The notes under the pieces are model-generated. The model had not been told where the DNA came from and searched no databases. It saw only the letters and a program-made list of their open reading frames with translations. Below, in pieces: positions 31,964 through 41,426 of a DNA stretch of 64,000 nt; position 1 is the stretch's first letter, and every line of letters begins with the position of its first letter. Where the stretch lies: assembly GCA_016586335.1 (NCBI GenBank), contig BLYE01000191.1, positions 28,204 to 92,203 of the forward strand. Direction: 5' to 3'. Source of the DNA: Nitzschia putrida (Eukaryota > Bacillariophyta > Bacillariophyceae > Bacillariales > Bacillariaceae). Made by a program: the position numbers and the translations under genes.

Positions 31964-33406
31964 ATGGTTGATACTACTTTTTGCTGTAATCTTCGAGCGG
32001 AAAACGAGCGTTTGAAGATGGAACTCGCCAAAGCCCAAGCCTTGATACTAGCTTTACAACAAGAACAATTGCAGTCCTGGAAACATCACCAGAATGATTC
32101 ACCAGATTTTGCATCTCCTCATCTTCCAGTCTCCCCAAAGTCCGTTTGTGAAGAGTCAACTTCTGTCTCGTCGGTGGAACAAGCTACTAGTAGTACTAGT
32201 ACCTGCAAGACTGATGTTCCTCCCAGTGATCCAGTGACAGATCCGCCTTCCAGTGTCCACGTAGAGTCTGGCAGGCCTGAACTCCTTGCACGACGCTTTT
32301 CCAGTCTCTCTGTCCCCGATATTACACCTGAATGTGAACGATCGGCAGCAAGTACAATCTTGAATGATGTGGATATTCGCAAACAAAAGACATTGAAGCG
32401 ACTGAAAGTCCGACTGAGCCCTCCTCCACCATCGTCCCCGACCAAATTAGACTCTGTATCTGAGGACGCTGATGGTCAGGAGTTTTCCACAACCGAGTCT
32501 GTTGAGTGCACAGCTACCACATCTGCCACTAAATCTTTGAAGTCTTCTCTGGACCCCCCTTCCTCTGCTACTCCTTCGCAAGGCCGTTGCAATCTTGATA
32601 CCTCCAGGAATGTCGATGCTCCAGGTTTGGAACCCCCGAAACGAGTAGAATCTCCGGCCCGCCTGGTCCCAAATATCAAGCCTACTTTTCATCCTGCAGT
32701 TCGAGGATTTCCCCGAGATGGAAGCATCGATGGGCATTCTGACAGTGACATTAGCCATCATCCATCATCTCCGTTCAACACCCTCACCCAAACCATTGAG
32801 GTTGAAAACAGGCAACTTCGAGATGCCTGGAATCAACGAGGACTTTACTCTGGATCCATAGACCGCAAAACTCATCTCCCAGATGGTTTTGGAACAATGA
32901 AATATCACAAACAAGCTACGGAATATGTAGGTGATTGGGAAATGGGCAAGTACCATGGACATGGCACATTGACAAACCCACAAGGAGACATCTACGAAGG
33001 GCCCTTTATTGACGGAATCAAAGAAGGAAAAGGAGCCATCATGACGTATCACGATGGTCGGTCCTTCAAAGGAAGGTACCACCTAGGTAAAATGAGAGAA
33101 GGGCACTTAATTTTTGCCGACGGTTCCCACTATGAGGGCTTGCTAGAAAACAACAAGCGAAATGGTTTTGGTTTGTACACGTTTAAGAACGGCGACCAGT
33201 ATGAAGGGCAGTGGAAGAATGATTTGATGCATGGCCGAGGCAAGATGGAGTGGAATCTGGATGGCGCTTGGTACAATGGCGACTGGGAGTTTGGTATCCA
33301 ACATGGCACTGGAACGGAAGCAAATCCTGATGGGACTATCCGACATCAGGGTAGATTTCATCAAGGTCTGCCAGTTGCAACACAACGCCACTCGACCCAC
33401 AAGTAG
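31964..33406 (+). CDS. MORN-repeat protein
   Basis: 480 residues. A short N-terminal coiled coil (LRAENERLKMELAKAQALIL) is followed by about 230 residues of Ser/Pro/Thr-rich disorder. From about residue 300 to the end there are roughly seven MORN repeats: YVGDWEMGKYHGHGTL, YEGPFIDGIKEGKGAI, FKGRYHLGKMREGHL, YEGLLENNKRNGFGLY, YEGQWKNDLMHGRGKM and YNGDWEFGIQHGTGTE. MORN repeats form extended beta sheets used as scaffolds or lipid-proximal adaptors. No kinase domain is attached, so this is not a plant-type PIP kinase. The specific role is unknown. Confidence 0.9.
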   Translation: MVDTTFCCNLRAENERLKMELAKAQALILALQQEQLQSWKHHQNDSPDFASPHLPVSPKSVCEESTSVSSVEQATSSTSTCKTDVPPSDPVTDPPSSVHVESGRPELLARRFSSLSVPDITPECERSAASTILNDVDIRKQKTLKRLKVRLSPPPPSSPTKLDSVSEDADGQEFSTTESVECTATTSATKSLKSSLDPPSSATPSQGRCNLDTSRNVDAPGLEPPKRVESPARLVPNIKPTFHPAVRGFPRDGSIDGHSDSDISHHPSSPFNTLTQTIEVENRQLRDAWNQRGLYSGSIDRKTHLPDGFGTMKYHKQATEYVGDWEMGKYHGHGTLTNPQGDIYEGPFIDGIKEGKGAIMTYHDGRSFKGRYHLGKMREGHLIFADGSHYEGLLENNKRNGFGLYTFKNGDQYEGQWKNDLMHGRGKMEWNLDGAWYNGDWEFGIQHGTGTEANPDGTIRHQGRFHQGLPVATQRHSTHK

Positions 33407-33630
33407 ACGAGATGCATTATTGCATTGTTGAATATCGAGATCATAAATTCGTATAGCCTTCCAATCAAAAAGTTCCAGTCTCTCATCATCATCCAAGTTG
33501 TTTGAGATGTATCGCTGATTAACCGGATCACAAATCGTAGCCCATCAAAAGACTGTCACATTGAAGCGTTTGCAAACCCTGATATCTCTTCGATGTGCCT
33601 GCTGTTGGAAGCATATCACCGAACATCATT

Positions 33631-34278
33631 TCAAAAACTGAGCGCACTGAAGCGATTGAAAACCCCAGGACTCACATCATCATCCGAGCTGTCTGAATCG
33701 TCGTCACTTTCTTTATTTTCCATCTCGGGAAGAGAACAAATATCTTGTGGTGCAGCGAAAGCAACGGTAGCAACAGTCTGGTCATTGGTGTCAATCTCCT
33801 GTGCTTCGTCCTTCTCAGGTTCAATCTTGGTAGGACCTTCTTTGGGTGATTTTTCAACCATTATCTTTGCTTCCAATGCACAATTTGTTACAGAGTAGCG
33901 TTCTCGTTCTTGTTCACTCTTTGGTTGCCGTACTCGGACAAAAATCAAGTTTTCAGGTCCGAGCAATCCTTCCTCCCGGCATCGCTTGAGGACCCAGAGA
34001 CGTCGATTGTTAAGGGAGAAGTACCAAATAAGTCCAGTATCTGGGTCTGTAGGACCTACCAAAACTTGAATAGGGGGCAAATCCTTGGGTTGAATTTTCC
34101 CCTGTCGGATCTCCTCCAAGGTTCCTTCCACGCTTCGACCACAACCACTGAAAAAAGGCCGAATGCGAGCATGCTGGAATCGAATTCGAGAAGGATCAAT
34201 CATGATACCCCCGGAAGATAATTCAGAAACAGCGCTGTTGGCGTTTCCTTTGGACTTTTTTTGCTTTTTCTTGGCCAT
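33631..34278 (-). CDS. Small protein with ParB/sulfiredoxin-like fold
   Basis: 215 residues from the ATG at 34278, which opens the basic N-terminus MAKKKQKKSKGN; the frame stays open to 34938 but that part lacks coding character. The conserved core reads IDPSRIRFQHARIRPFFSGC, DLPPIQVLVGPTDPDTGLIW, YFSLNNRRLWVLKRCREEGL and IFVRVRQPKS. An Ile-Arg-hx-His..Arg-Pro-Phe phrase followed by a short acidic linker and an NNRRLW box is a pattern I associate with ParB/sulfiredoxin-fold proteins found across protists and fungi without known function. The C-terminus is acidic with Ser/Asp runs. The basic N-terminus suggests nuclear or nucleolar location, as inference. Confidence 0.68.
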   Translation of the reverse strand: MAKKKQKKSKGNANSAVSELSSGGIMIDPSRIRFQHARIRPFFSGCGRSVEGTLEEIRQGKIQPKDLPPIQVLVGPTDPDTGLIWYFSLNNRRLWVLKRCREEGLLGPENLIFVRVRQPKSEQERERYSVTNCALEAKIMVEKSPKEGPTKIEPEKDEAQEIDTNDQTVATVAFAAPQDICSLPEMENKESDDDSDSSDDDVSPGVFNRFSALSF

Positions 34279-34712
34279 GATCTGAATTGTTTTCTTCGCA
34301 GTGGTAATAACACAGAATTTTGTATTCGATGGGTTGTGGTCGAAATTGAGTGGCTGTGAAAGTATGAGTCGAGGGGATCGGATTTTGGCGGGATATGTCC
34401 CAATGTCACTGCGACGTGCAGTTGCACGCATTGCAAACTCGCAGAAATAGCCTGCAGCCAACAAAAATGTGCAGACAGCAAAGTGGAAAGATGTCACCGC
34501 TTGACACAAATTCGGAATTGCCCACTTTGCGGCGCTTGTATAGCGGTGGTTGAAGACCAGCAGCATCGCCTTCGCGATCTTAACAACATAATATCCCCTT
34601 CTTGGAAGCAGACGGCAGGAGGTGCGACGACGGAAGTTCGGAATCATCTTCCGATCAAGTTTCTGAACTATAATACCATCAATACACTTTAGACAAGGAG
34701 TAGGGTACGGCC
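34279..34712. other. Divergent intergenic region, ParB-like / zincin-like
   Basis: 434 bp between divergent ATGs. An upstream extension of the ParB-like frame crosses it but shows no domain. No other feature is seen. Confidence 0.4.
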
Positions 34713-35954
34713 ATGAAACACTTTCAACTTGATTACCCTTCGAATGCAGTGGATGGAAAGATGAACCTACCTCTTTTGAATCTATCCAACAGTTCAAAAG
34801 AGGATGTTGATCAGTTGTGGTATCCCACGGAGAGGCGCCCCGAGCCAACCCGAGACGTATCGAGCCCAGAACAACTGTCCATAACGAGTCGTCAGAGTAG
34901 CTTTTCGAACTTGCTTTACGAATACATCGACAACACAACGCTGGTATACATTCCGATTCAAATATCTACTGGGAACACAGTCTATTGTGCACCCGACGTA
35001 CTCTCTCAATATCCTATGATATTGCGCAGCATCCAGGCCGATCTTACGCAGGTTCTGCAATTATTGCCTTGGTCGGTTCATGCCCTCATCAAACGTACCC
35101 AAATATGGATCAATCGTTCCTACTCCTACGGTCCCAGAGATGATCCACATGTTTTGAGACACTCAACAGCGCATCACCACGAAGGTTGGTTGGTAGAATG
35201 TGCTCGAGATAGACCGGAAAAGGCTCATGGGATTGAAATTTACAGTTCCTCTGATTACGAGCGTATGCGCTTGCACTGGAATGGATGTGGCCTCATCTTG
35301 CACGAGTTTTGCCACCTGATCCATCAAACATGTTTGGGACTGGACTCTCCTCAAGTGGAACGGTTGTACCGAGAAGCACTCAGGTCCGGTAAATACGATC
35401 GAACGCTGCGTCGAGATTGGGCTGGAAAGGAGGAAGATAGTGACATGGCATATGCACTACTTGACGTCAAGGAGTTTTTTGCGGAATTGTCTGTCACCTA
35501 CTGGAGTTGTGGATACTGTGACCTAGATACTGCTGATAATTCTTCCTTGGAAGCTTGTTCCCCTCCACTTCTGGAACCCATTTCGATGGGCCGAGTCTTG
35601 GCGAAATATGGAATCCAGAGTGAGCCCTACGTCACGGGGGAAAGTGATCAATCCAAACCTGCCCTGTGGACCTCTCTCTTAGCAAAGCATCGAAGTCTTC
35701 TATCTGCTCCCACACCGAAACTTCGAATGGTGAATCCAAATTGGCAGGAGGCTGCTGTTGGGAGGGGTTGTCGTGACGTGCCTCACTGCAACAAGTTCTA
35801 CCCTTTTACGCGAGGTCAGCTGCACCACCACGACCCGGACTTGCTTTCGGCAATGCATACCCTGTGGAACGAAATTTCCATGTTCGATGACCCTCTACAG
35901 GAGCCTACATTTTGCTGGGTATTGCGAAGAGTACTTCCTGCACGAACAGGATAA
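34713..35954 (+). CDS. Zincin-like putative metallopeptidase
   Basis: 413 residues, no signal peptide evident. Residues about 195-210 read LILHEFCHLIHQ, an HExxH zinc motif with His197, Glu198 and His201. About 55 residues on comes VKEFFAELSVTYW, where the Glu of EFFAE is well placed as the third zinc ligand of a gluzincin. The segment between (GLDSPQVERLYREALRSGKY, RDWAGKEEDSDMAYALLDVK) is helical, and the pattern of a Tyr/Arg helix, a short basic loop, then Glu-Phe-Phe-Ala-Glu recurs in several small secreted or intracellular zincin families. No pro-domain or transmembrane helix is visible. Substrate unknown; activity is inferred from the motif only. Confidence 0.7.
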   Translation: MKHFQLDYPSNAVDGKMNLPLLNLSNSSKEDVDQLWYPTERRPEPTRDVSSPEQLSITSRQSSFSNLLYEYIDNTTLVYIPIQISTGNTVYCAPDVLSQYPMILRSIQADLTQVLQLLPWSVHALIKRTQIWINRSYSYGPRDDPHVLRHSTAHHHEGWLVECARDRPEKAHGIEIYSSSDYERMRLHWNGCGLILHEFCHLIHQTCLGLDSPQVERLYREALRSGKYDRTLRRDWAGKEEDSDMAYALLDVKEFFAELSVTYWSCGYCDLDTADNSSLEACSPPLLEPISMGRVLAKYGIQSEPYVTGESDQSKPALWTSLLAKHRSLLSAPTPKLRMVNPNWQEAAVGRGCRDVPHCNKFYPFTRGQLHHHDPDLLSAMHTLWNEISMFDDPLQEPTFCWVLRRVLPARTG

Positions 35955-36180
35955 CTTCCTAGCGTTCTTGTACAATGTAATTGGTAATTGTAATTTGTTT
36001 TTGATAGTCCAGATTTTCCAGAACGGATCCAGTAGAAGGGCAAGTCATGTCTGCTGCATGTTAGTGTTAAAATTTATTCCTTAGTTGTGTCAGATTTGCT
36101 TTTGGCTGCGTCTGTTGGCATTGTCAGAAGAAACAACATATTGTGAGCCCGGGACAGTTCGCTAGATGGAAACCACAATT

Positions 36181-37659
36181 TCACTTACACTTCTGAAAGA
36201 ATTGATCAATTTCGTAGACGTTCTCTTCACTACCCACGTAGATAGGAGTTCGCTCATGGATCTCTGTAGGTTGAACATCGAGGACGCGGCCAGACCCCGT
36301 GGATGCCGCTCCTCCAGCTTGCTCTACAATCATGGCAATTGGAGCACATTCATACAATAGTCGTAGCTTTCCCTTGGGGTTCTGTTCCGTGGAAGGATAC
36401 CCGTAGACACCTCCATTAATGAGAATGTTGTGTACATCTCCAACGAAAGATCCAACGTAACGAGCACGGGCCCTGCAAAAAATGCAACAAATGAAATGAG
36501 ATACAAATAGGCAGTACTGAATCCCATCAACTCAGTACGTACTTGAGTCCAGCCTTGCTTCCACCTGCTTTTACGACATTCAAGTACTCCTGAACAGGCT
36601 CAGGGAAATCACGGTAGTTCGCTTCATTGAAACTGAAGATGCTTCCCTTGTTGGGAATTCGAATATCTTTGTGGGTATGGAGGAAACGTCCACTATCTGG
36701 GTCCAGAGTGAAACCATCGACACCAGATCCCATTGTTAATACCAAGACAGTGGTTGCACTGAAATCAAAATGTTGTGAGAAATGGAGCTTAGAGAAGAAT
36801 CATCCAAACCAATAGACTTACGAGAACAAACAGTATCCAGATGCAACCAGGTTCTCTCCATCTTGCAGGAAAGTGCCGTCATTCACATTCGATCCAGGCT
36901 GCTTCCTGTAAATCCCGAAAATACTTCCTACAGGCAACGAGGAATCAATGTTTTTGGATCCATCAAGTGGGTCAAACACGGCAATATAATCTCCGATAGC
37001 AAAAGCCGAATCAGCCTAAAATTGGAGCATGAATGATAAGAAGCAGTTTTTCAAGGGCAACCTACCCTTTGCGGAAAGTAACGTACCATAACATCGGAGC
37101 AGCACCTAGGCTTATCCTCCTCTTCAGAAGCCACGGAATGGATGGAAGAACTACTTCCACAGAAAGCACGAAGCATAATTGTGTTACACAAAACATCCAG
37201 TTGTTGTTGAACTTCTCCTTGAACATTTTCCTCCAATTGGTTTCCATCCTTTCCGACAGCAGCGCCATACAAATCATCAGTTTGGGCCCGTTGAACAATG
37301 CGGTTAATTTGCTTGCAAGACTCTGCAACAGCTTGAAGAACCTTCTCCAAATCTCTCAAATCGGCACGCTTCCAACATTCGATCTCCAAGTACCTCTGGA
37401 AAGATTTGAGATTCTTCTTCTTTGGACGGAAGCTAGACGAAATTGCTGAACTCATCGAAAGTGCCGTGCTTGAGTGAGATGATGGCACTGTGATTGTTTC
37501 TACACTTGCAGCGTTGTCTCTGCCAGCTCCAGCGAACTTGGAAGCCATCCCAATTCCGACAGGGGGAGCCATGAGGAAACCTTGAATTCCTTGCATCGAG
37601 ATCATAGCAAGAATAAGGAAAAGGGCACCCATACGAGTGGGCGATGTTGCTTGTTGCAT
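36181..37659 (-). CDS. FBP: Fructose-1,6-bisphosphatase, probably plastid-targeted
   Basis: Four exons: 37659..37087, 37015..36822, 36758..36543 and 36472..36181, giving about 424 residues; every junction is GT..AG and keeps phase. The N-terminus has a signal-peptide-like helix (MGALFLILAMISMQGIQG) followed by FLMAPP, resembling the diatom plastid motif in which Phe follows the cleavage site. FBPase signatures are present: ASEEEDKP, the metal site FDPLDGSKNIDSS, PVGSIFGIYR and YVGSFVGDVHNILINGGVYG, with YECAPIAMIVEQAGG near the C-terminus. The enzyme hydrolyses FBP to F6P in the Calvin cycle or gluconeogenesis. I see no plant-type redox loop, so thioredoxin control is not obvious. Confidence 0.92.
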
Positions 37660-38232
37660 ATTGTTCAGAATGAGGAAGCAAGACAGGTCTTGTTTGAATC
37701 CAGGTTGTAGGTGTCGCAAGATTCTCAGATCCAAGAATGATTGGAAGATGCAAATCCTGTCACTTTTGTCGCCTGAATGGCAACATCATGGCCTGGGCCA
37801 CTCTGCACCACAAAAAGTGTGCGAGACGTCTGGCAGTCGAAGGTCAATCGATGTAGTCAAATAATATTTTTGTCAAATTAAATGTCCATGCAAACTATTC
37901 TTATTCTGCATGCTACCTAGCAAGTAGGAGCTGGTTATTATTAGCCACCCAGATTTAATCCTTGCATATGATTGCTGACACCTCGAGCGTCGGAAGATCA
38001 CCTCACCCCCAACGCACATCAGTGATTTGCAAAAAGTCTCAACAAGAAAGGCCGGACCAAAAGTCTCCGTCAGCACCCGGCTAACAGTAATGCCAACTCT
38101 CCAGGAAATGCCCCATTTTCCGAAAGACTGCAGAAGTGATCAGCATTTTCTTCAACAATCATTGCTATAATATCGCAAGATATAACGTATTTGATCGACT
38201 AGTTATTCTCATTATACCTAGCTAGCATGATA
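37660..38232. other. Intergenic region upstream of FBPase
   Basis: About 570 bp on the 5' side of FBPase, reaching the 3' end of RCE1. It probably contains the FBPase promoter. No repeat or RNA gene is seen. Confidence 0.4.
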
Positions 38233-39237
38233 TTACGGCATTGTGCCAGAGTCCACAACCAGTCCAGGTAGTACTGCTGGCAGAGGCAAAAGCCAACTAC
38301 GCGAAAAACACTGTTGAAACCCAGCAATTCCAATGAGGAAGGCTACCACTATCGGAATCCGAAAGCGGTACAACCGGTGACGCTGCTTGAGAAATCCAAG
38401 GCTTGGTAGCCCCATCACATTGCAATAGCAATGACTCACAAACACCGCCGCTATTGATCCTGTCCTGAGGAATGCATGAGCTGCATAGGATCCAAAGAGT
38501 GAAGTGTACACAAATTGAAACGCTGTCATAATGAGAACAGTCTTGGGTCGTTCCCCCTTGGAAAGTTGCGTGACAGCATGGTGCACGTGCGCCACGCCAA
38601 AGAAGAGAGGTGCAACAAACACCACTTGGGTTGGGGACATTGGAGAAGCCAACAACACAGGAACCATGCAACCTCGAAAAACAACTTCTTCTGTCCATGG
38701 GGCCACAATATAATTCCGCGCGCTTTTCCAAAACTCATCTGAAGATCTGGGTTGAAAAAGGCATTGAAATGTAGGAAGGATAAGTTGTTTGAAGACTGCC
38801 GTAGGATAGGATAGTGCCGCCTTATTTCCCGTTCTATAGAAGTACTGTCTTTCTTGGTAGATGTCCAGTAAGGCAGAAACGTTTGGTCCCAGGTATAGGA
38901 TTATCGTGTGTGTCAACACTCCGACAACACCCCGCAACTGCGTCAAGGTGCCCACCACGGTGAAACCCCCCGAAAGATCTGAAGAGGCGCAAAACAGAAA
39001 AGGATAGGAACCAATAGCACAGAGCGTAACAGTCACAGTAGCAAACGTTCTCCATTGGATCTGACGTGGGTGATTGCGATCAAGACGCCGAGTCGCCGAG
39101 GGAACCAACAAGTAGAGACATCCAACAAAGGCAGTAGCGAGAGCTAAGCAATATAAAACAGCATTGGTTTTCCCTATGTTTTGGCGATGATCACATCCAC
39201 CAAGAAGACAATGAGCATAGTCGGATGCTGATATCAT
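38233..39237 (-). CDS. RCE1: CAAX prenyl protease 2 (RCE1)
   Basis: 334 residues with about seven to eight hydrophobic segments. The catalytic signature of the CPBP/RCE1 family is present: YIVAPWTEEVVFRGCMVPVL with the paired Glu and the Arg, then PLFFGVAHVHHAVTQLS with the active-site His residues, and a third motif near FVSHCYCNVMGLPS. RCE1 removes the last three residues of prenylated CAAX proteins such as Ras and Rho types in the endoplasmic reticulum. Length is typical. It lies 167 bp downstream of the SETD9-like gene on the same strand; there is no reason to expect a shared function. Confidence 0.9.
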   Translation of the reverse strand: MISASDYAHCLLGGCDHRQNIGKTNAVLYCLALATAFVGCLYLLVPSATRRLDRNHPRQIQWRTFATVTVTLCAIGSYPFLFCASSDLSGGFTVVGTLTQLRGVVGVLTHTIILYLGPNVSALLDIYQERQYFYRTGNKAALSYPTAVFKQLILPTFQCLFQPRSSDEFWKSARNYIVAPWTEEVVFRGCMVPVLLASPMSPTQVVFVAPLFFGVAHVHHAVTQLSKGERPKTVLIMTAFQFVYTSLFGSYAAHAFLRTGSIAAVFVSHCYCNVMGLPSLGFLKQRHRLYRFRIPIVVAFLIGIAGFQQCFSRSWLLPLPAVLPGLVVDSGTMP

Positions 39238-39403
39238 TGTCCTGCAATGGCACCGTATTGTTCTCGTACCAGCCGATTCGGTTGTGTTGCAACAAGATTT
39301 TTTGGTGTCAGTCGACGGCTACTCGTGACTCGCACGCGATTGACAGGTAATAATGTGGGTCTATAGACAGAACATTTTTCTTCCATTGTATTTTAACGCA
39401 AAC

Positions 39404-40873
39404 CTAATCTGTATCTTCGGTCTCATCCTCATCATCATATGTCTTATCTTCCTCTTTGTGATACCACGATGGCAACTTGCTCGTCATCAATCTGTAGTCA
39501 TAGAAGAGTTCCTCATTACAGATATCTCGAGTTGCAATCAAGGCCATTCCATGCATAATGGTTGTCTCCCGATCAAACAAAGTACCCATGAGTGTTCGGG
39601 GCTGCTTGTAGACATTGGGGATATACTTTTGTAGCGTTTCATCGAGCTCCATGCCTCCAGTGAAGTTCACCATAACAGTTCGGCAGTTGGAAGGGTTGGA
39701 TGGTGTGGGATGATTGACAATGTGTCCTAATGCCATGGAATTGCTGTTGCTGCCAGTCAAAACTGTGTATGGTGACTTTCTAGAATCGATCATAAAATCG
39801 TCGGACCGAAGAGACATTTGGAAGTGATCATTCTTCTCCAGCTGTCGCTCGACATCCACAGGCAAGTTGAGAAGACTCTCCTTGCTCCAAACCTGACCAG
39901 GTTGGAAGGCAAGAATTGAACCGGCCTTGGCGTAGCCGTCCACAAACACTCCACGTCCTGCTCCAGGAATGGACGATTTCAAAGCAACCACAGAATAACC
40001 CCAATCGTCACGAAGCTTCGCAGCGCGGCACATATTGACTGATTGATATTGACGGATCAACTCATTCCGTCTCTTGTCAATAGTTTCGTGGTATCCAAAG
40101 AAATCTGATTCCAACCAAGTGCTGGAAGTCTCTTCCTTTTCAGCAGTATCATGTGTCTCAGAATCGGCGACGGTAGCATCACCAGAACCGTCACTACTTG
40201 CCCCTCGTCGATCTAGTAGCAATTTCAATGCACCTTGTTTGATTTCCAAAAATGTTTCAGGGGATGCACCCTTTGGTGCTTTTTCGGAATTGGGGTTTCC
40301 CAGAGCTGCTACCACCTTTTCCAGCTCATCCTTCAGAATTTGATTAATAAGAGCATCAGCGGACTCATCAGGTTCGTCCAAATCGAAGGGGAGTTTCTCT
40401 TGGTCGACTCGACCAAAAGCCCGAAAGAGCGATGCAACCTGCCCTTCCATGGAAGCTTGGAGCTCATGACGTAATTGCATAGTGGTCATACCATCCAATT
40501 CTTTCTTTTCCAGGTTATCAAAAGCCTCGTCTATCAGGCGTTCCCGAGGTTCTGAACCGCGTTCCATACTCAATCGTCTGAATTCCAAAGCTAGCAATGC
40601 CAGGATTGTATCCTTTCGCTCTTGTGTTCTCCTTGGGCTTTCGGAATCTTCAGCCGTCATGGACCTAGATGACCCCAATTGAGCGCCTGTGTCTCTGGCG
40701 GAATCGCCCCGACTGAAAGGATTCCACCAGGAAGAGAATGACCTTGGAAGTGCTGAGTTGTGCTGCTGCTGACGTTGACTAACCACTTCAAGACATTGGC
40801 CTGACGAAGGGCGAAGGAATCTCTGGCCAAGATGACGTTGGATTGGTCTCTGAGAAGCGAGCAGGAACTTCAT
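39404..40873 (-). CDS. SET-domain protein, SETD9-like, with probable organellar presequence
   Basis: 489 residues from the ATG at 40873. The open frame extends to 40981 but begins with TTG there. The N-terminus MKFLLASQRPIQRHLGQRFL is amphipathic, Arg-rich and acid-free, like a mitochondrial presequence. Residues about 60-270 are helical and charged. The SET region has IPGAGRGVFVDGYAKAGSIL, FQPGQVWSKE, ALGHIVNHPTPSNPSNCRTV and MALIATRDICNEELFYDYRL. The layout, with a Gly-rich opening, a PGxVx turn and a late ELFYDYR, is close to SETD9, a poorly known family. The NHxxxPSNC segment corresponds to the NH motif for S-adenosylmethionine binding. Substrate is unknown. Confidence 0.8.
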   Translation of the reverse strand: MKFLLASQRPIQRHLGQRFLRPSSGQCLEVVSQRQQQHNSALPRSFSSWWNPFSRGDSARDTGAQLGSSRSMTAEDSESPRRTQERKDTILALLALEFRRLSMERGSEPRERLIDEAFDNLEKKELDGMTTMQLRHELQASMEGQVASLFRAFGRVDQEKLPFDLDEPDESADALINQILKDELEKVVAALGNPNSEKAPKGASPETFLEIKQGALKLLLDRRGASSDGSGDATVADSETHDTAEKEETSSTWLESDFFGYHETIDKRRNELIRQYQSVNMCRAAKLRDDWGYSVVALKSSIPGAGRGVFVDGYAKAGSILAFQPGQVWSKESLLNLPVDVERQLEKNDHFQMSLRSDDFMIDSRKSPYTVLTGSNSNSMALGHIVNHPTPSNPSNCRTVMVNFTGGMELDETLQKYIPNVYKQPRTLMGTLFDRETTIMHGMALIATRDICNEELFYDYRLMTSKLPSWYHKEEDKTYDDEDETEDTD

Positions 40874-41426
40874 ACTGACGCTGACTGGAAATAAGTTGTC
40901 GTGTCGCGGAGTAGATGACAAAGAAGTCTGTTGAGTTCGGAAAGATGGATTCAGCAATCCCAGTATGCAGGCCGAAAACAATGGTGCTCTCGGACTGCGT
41001 TGTTGCTGTGATGTTGGATCGGCCGATCAAGGGATCTTGCGGTGGTCGATGCACAGGAAAAGCACATCTACCAGAAACAAATAGACTGTCCCCGGATGGG
41101 ATTTTCAGTCACGTCCACCAATGGGATCTCAGTTGCACGTGCAAAGATTCCGTAGTAAAGCACACCGATGTTATATATGTATGTCGCAGATATGTCTGTC
41201 ATACAATATATAAGAAATTTCGTGTTATTGTTCATCACAAAGAAGAAGGTAACTGGAACGAGACGACGAGGAGGAGGAGTCGCCATAAAAACAACATCTT
41301 GATCTCACTGTCAGTTGTTTGTTGTTGTTGTTGTTGTTGTTGTCATATCATCACAAAGCTCTTGTTGTCCATCAACGGCAGCCCACAATCAGTGGGTTTC
41401 AACATACAACAAGAATATTCAACAGA
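40874..41426. other. Divergent intergenic region, SETD9-like / sulfatase
   Basis: 553 bp between the two start codons. It has an AT-rich ATATAT-like stretch around 41170-41215 and a (GTT)n run at about 41318-41342. Both promoters should lie here. Confidence 0.45.

Noticed and set aside
36181..37659. Sedoheptulose-1,7-bisphosphatase as alternative for the FBPase gene
   Set aside because: The motif FDPLDGSKNIDSS and the region around YVGSFVGDVHN fit FBPase better, though I cannot exclude dual activity by eye.
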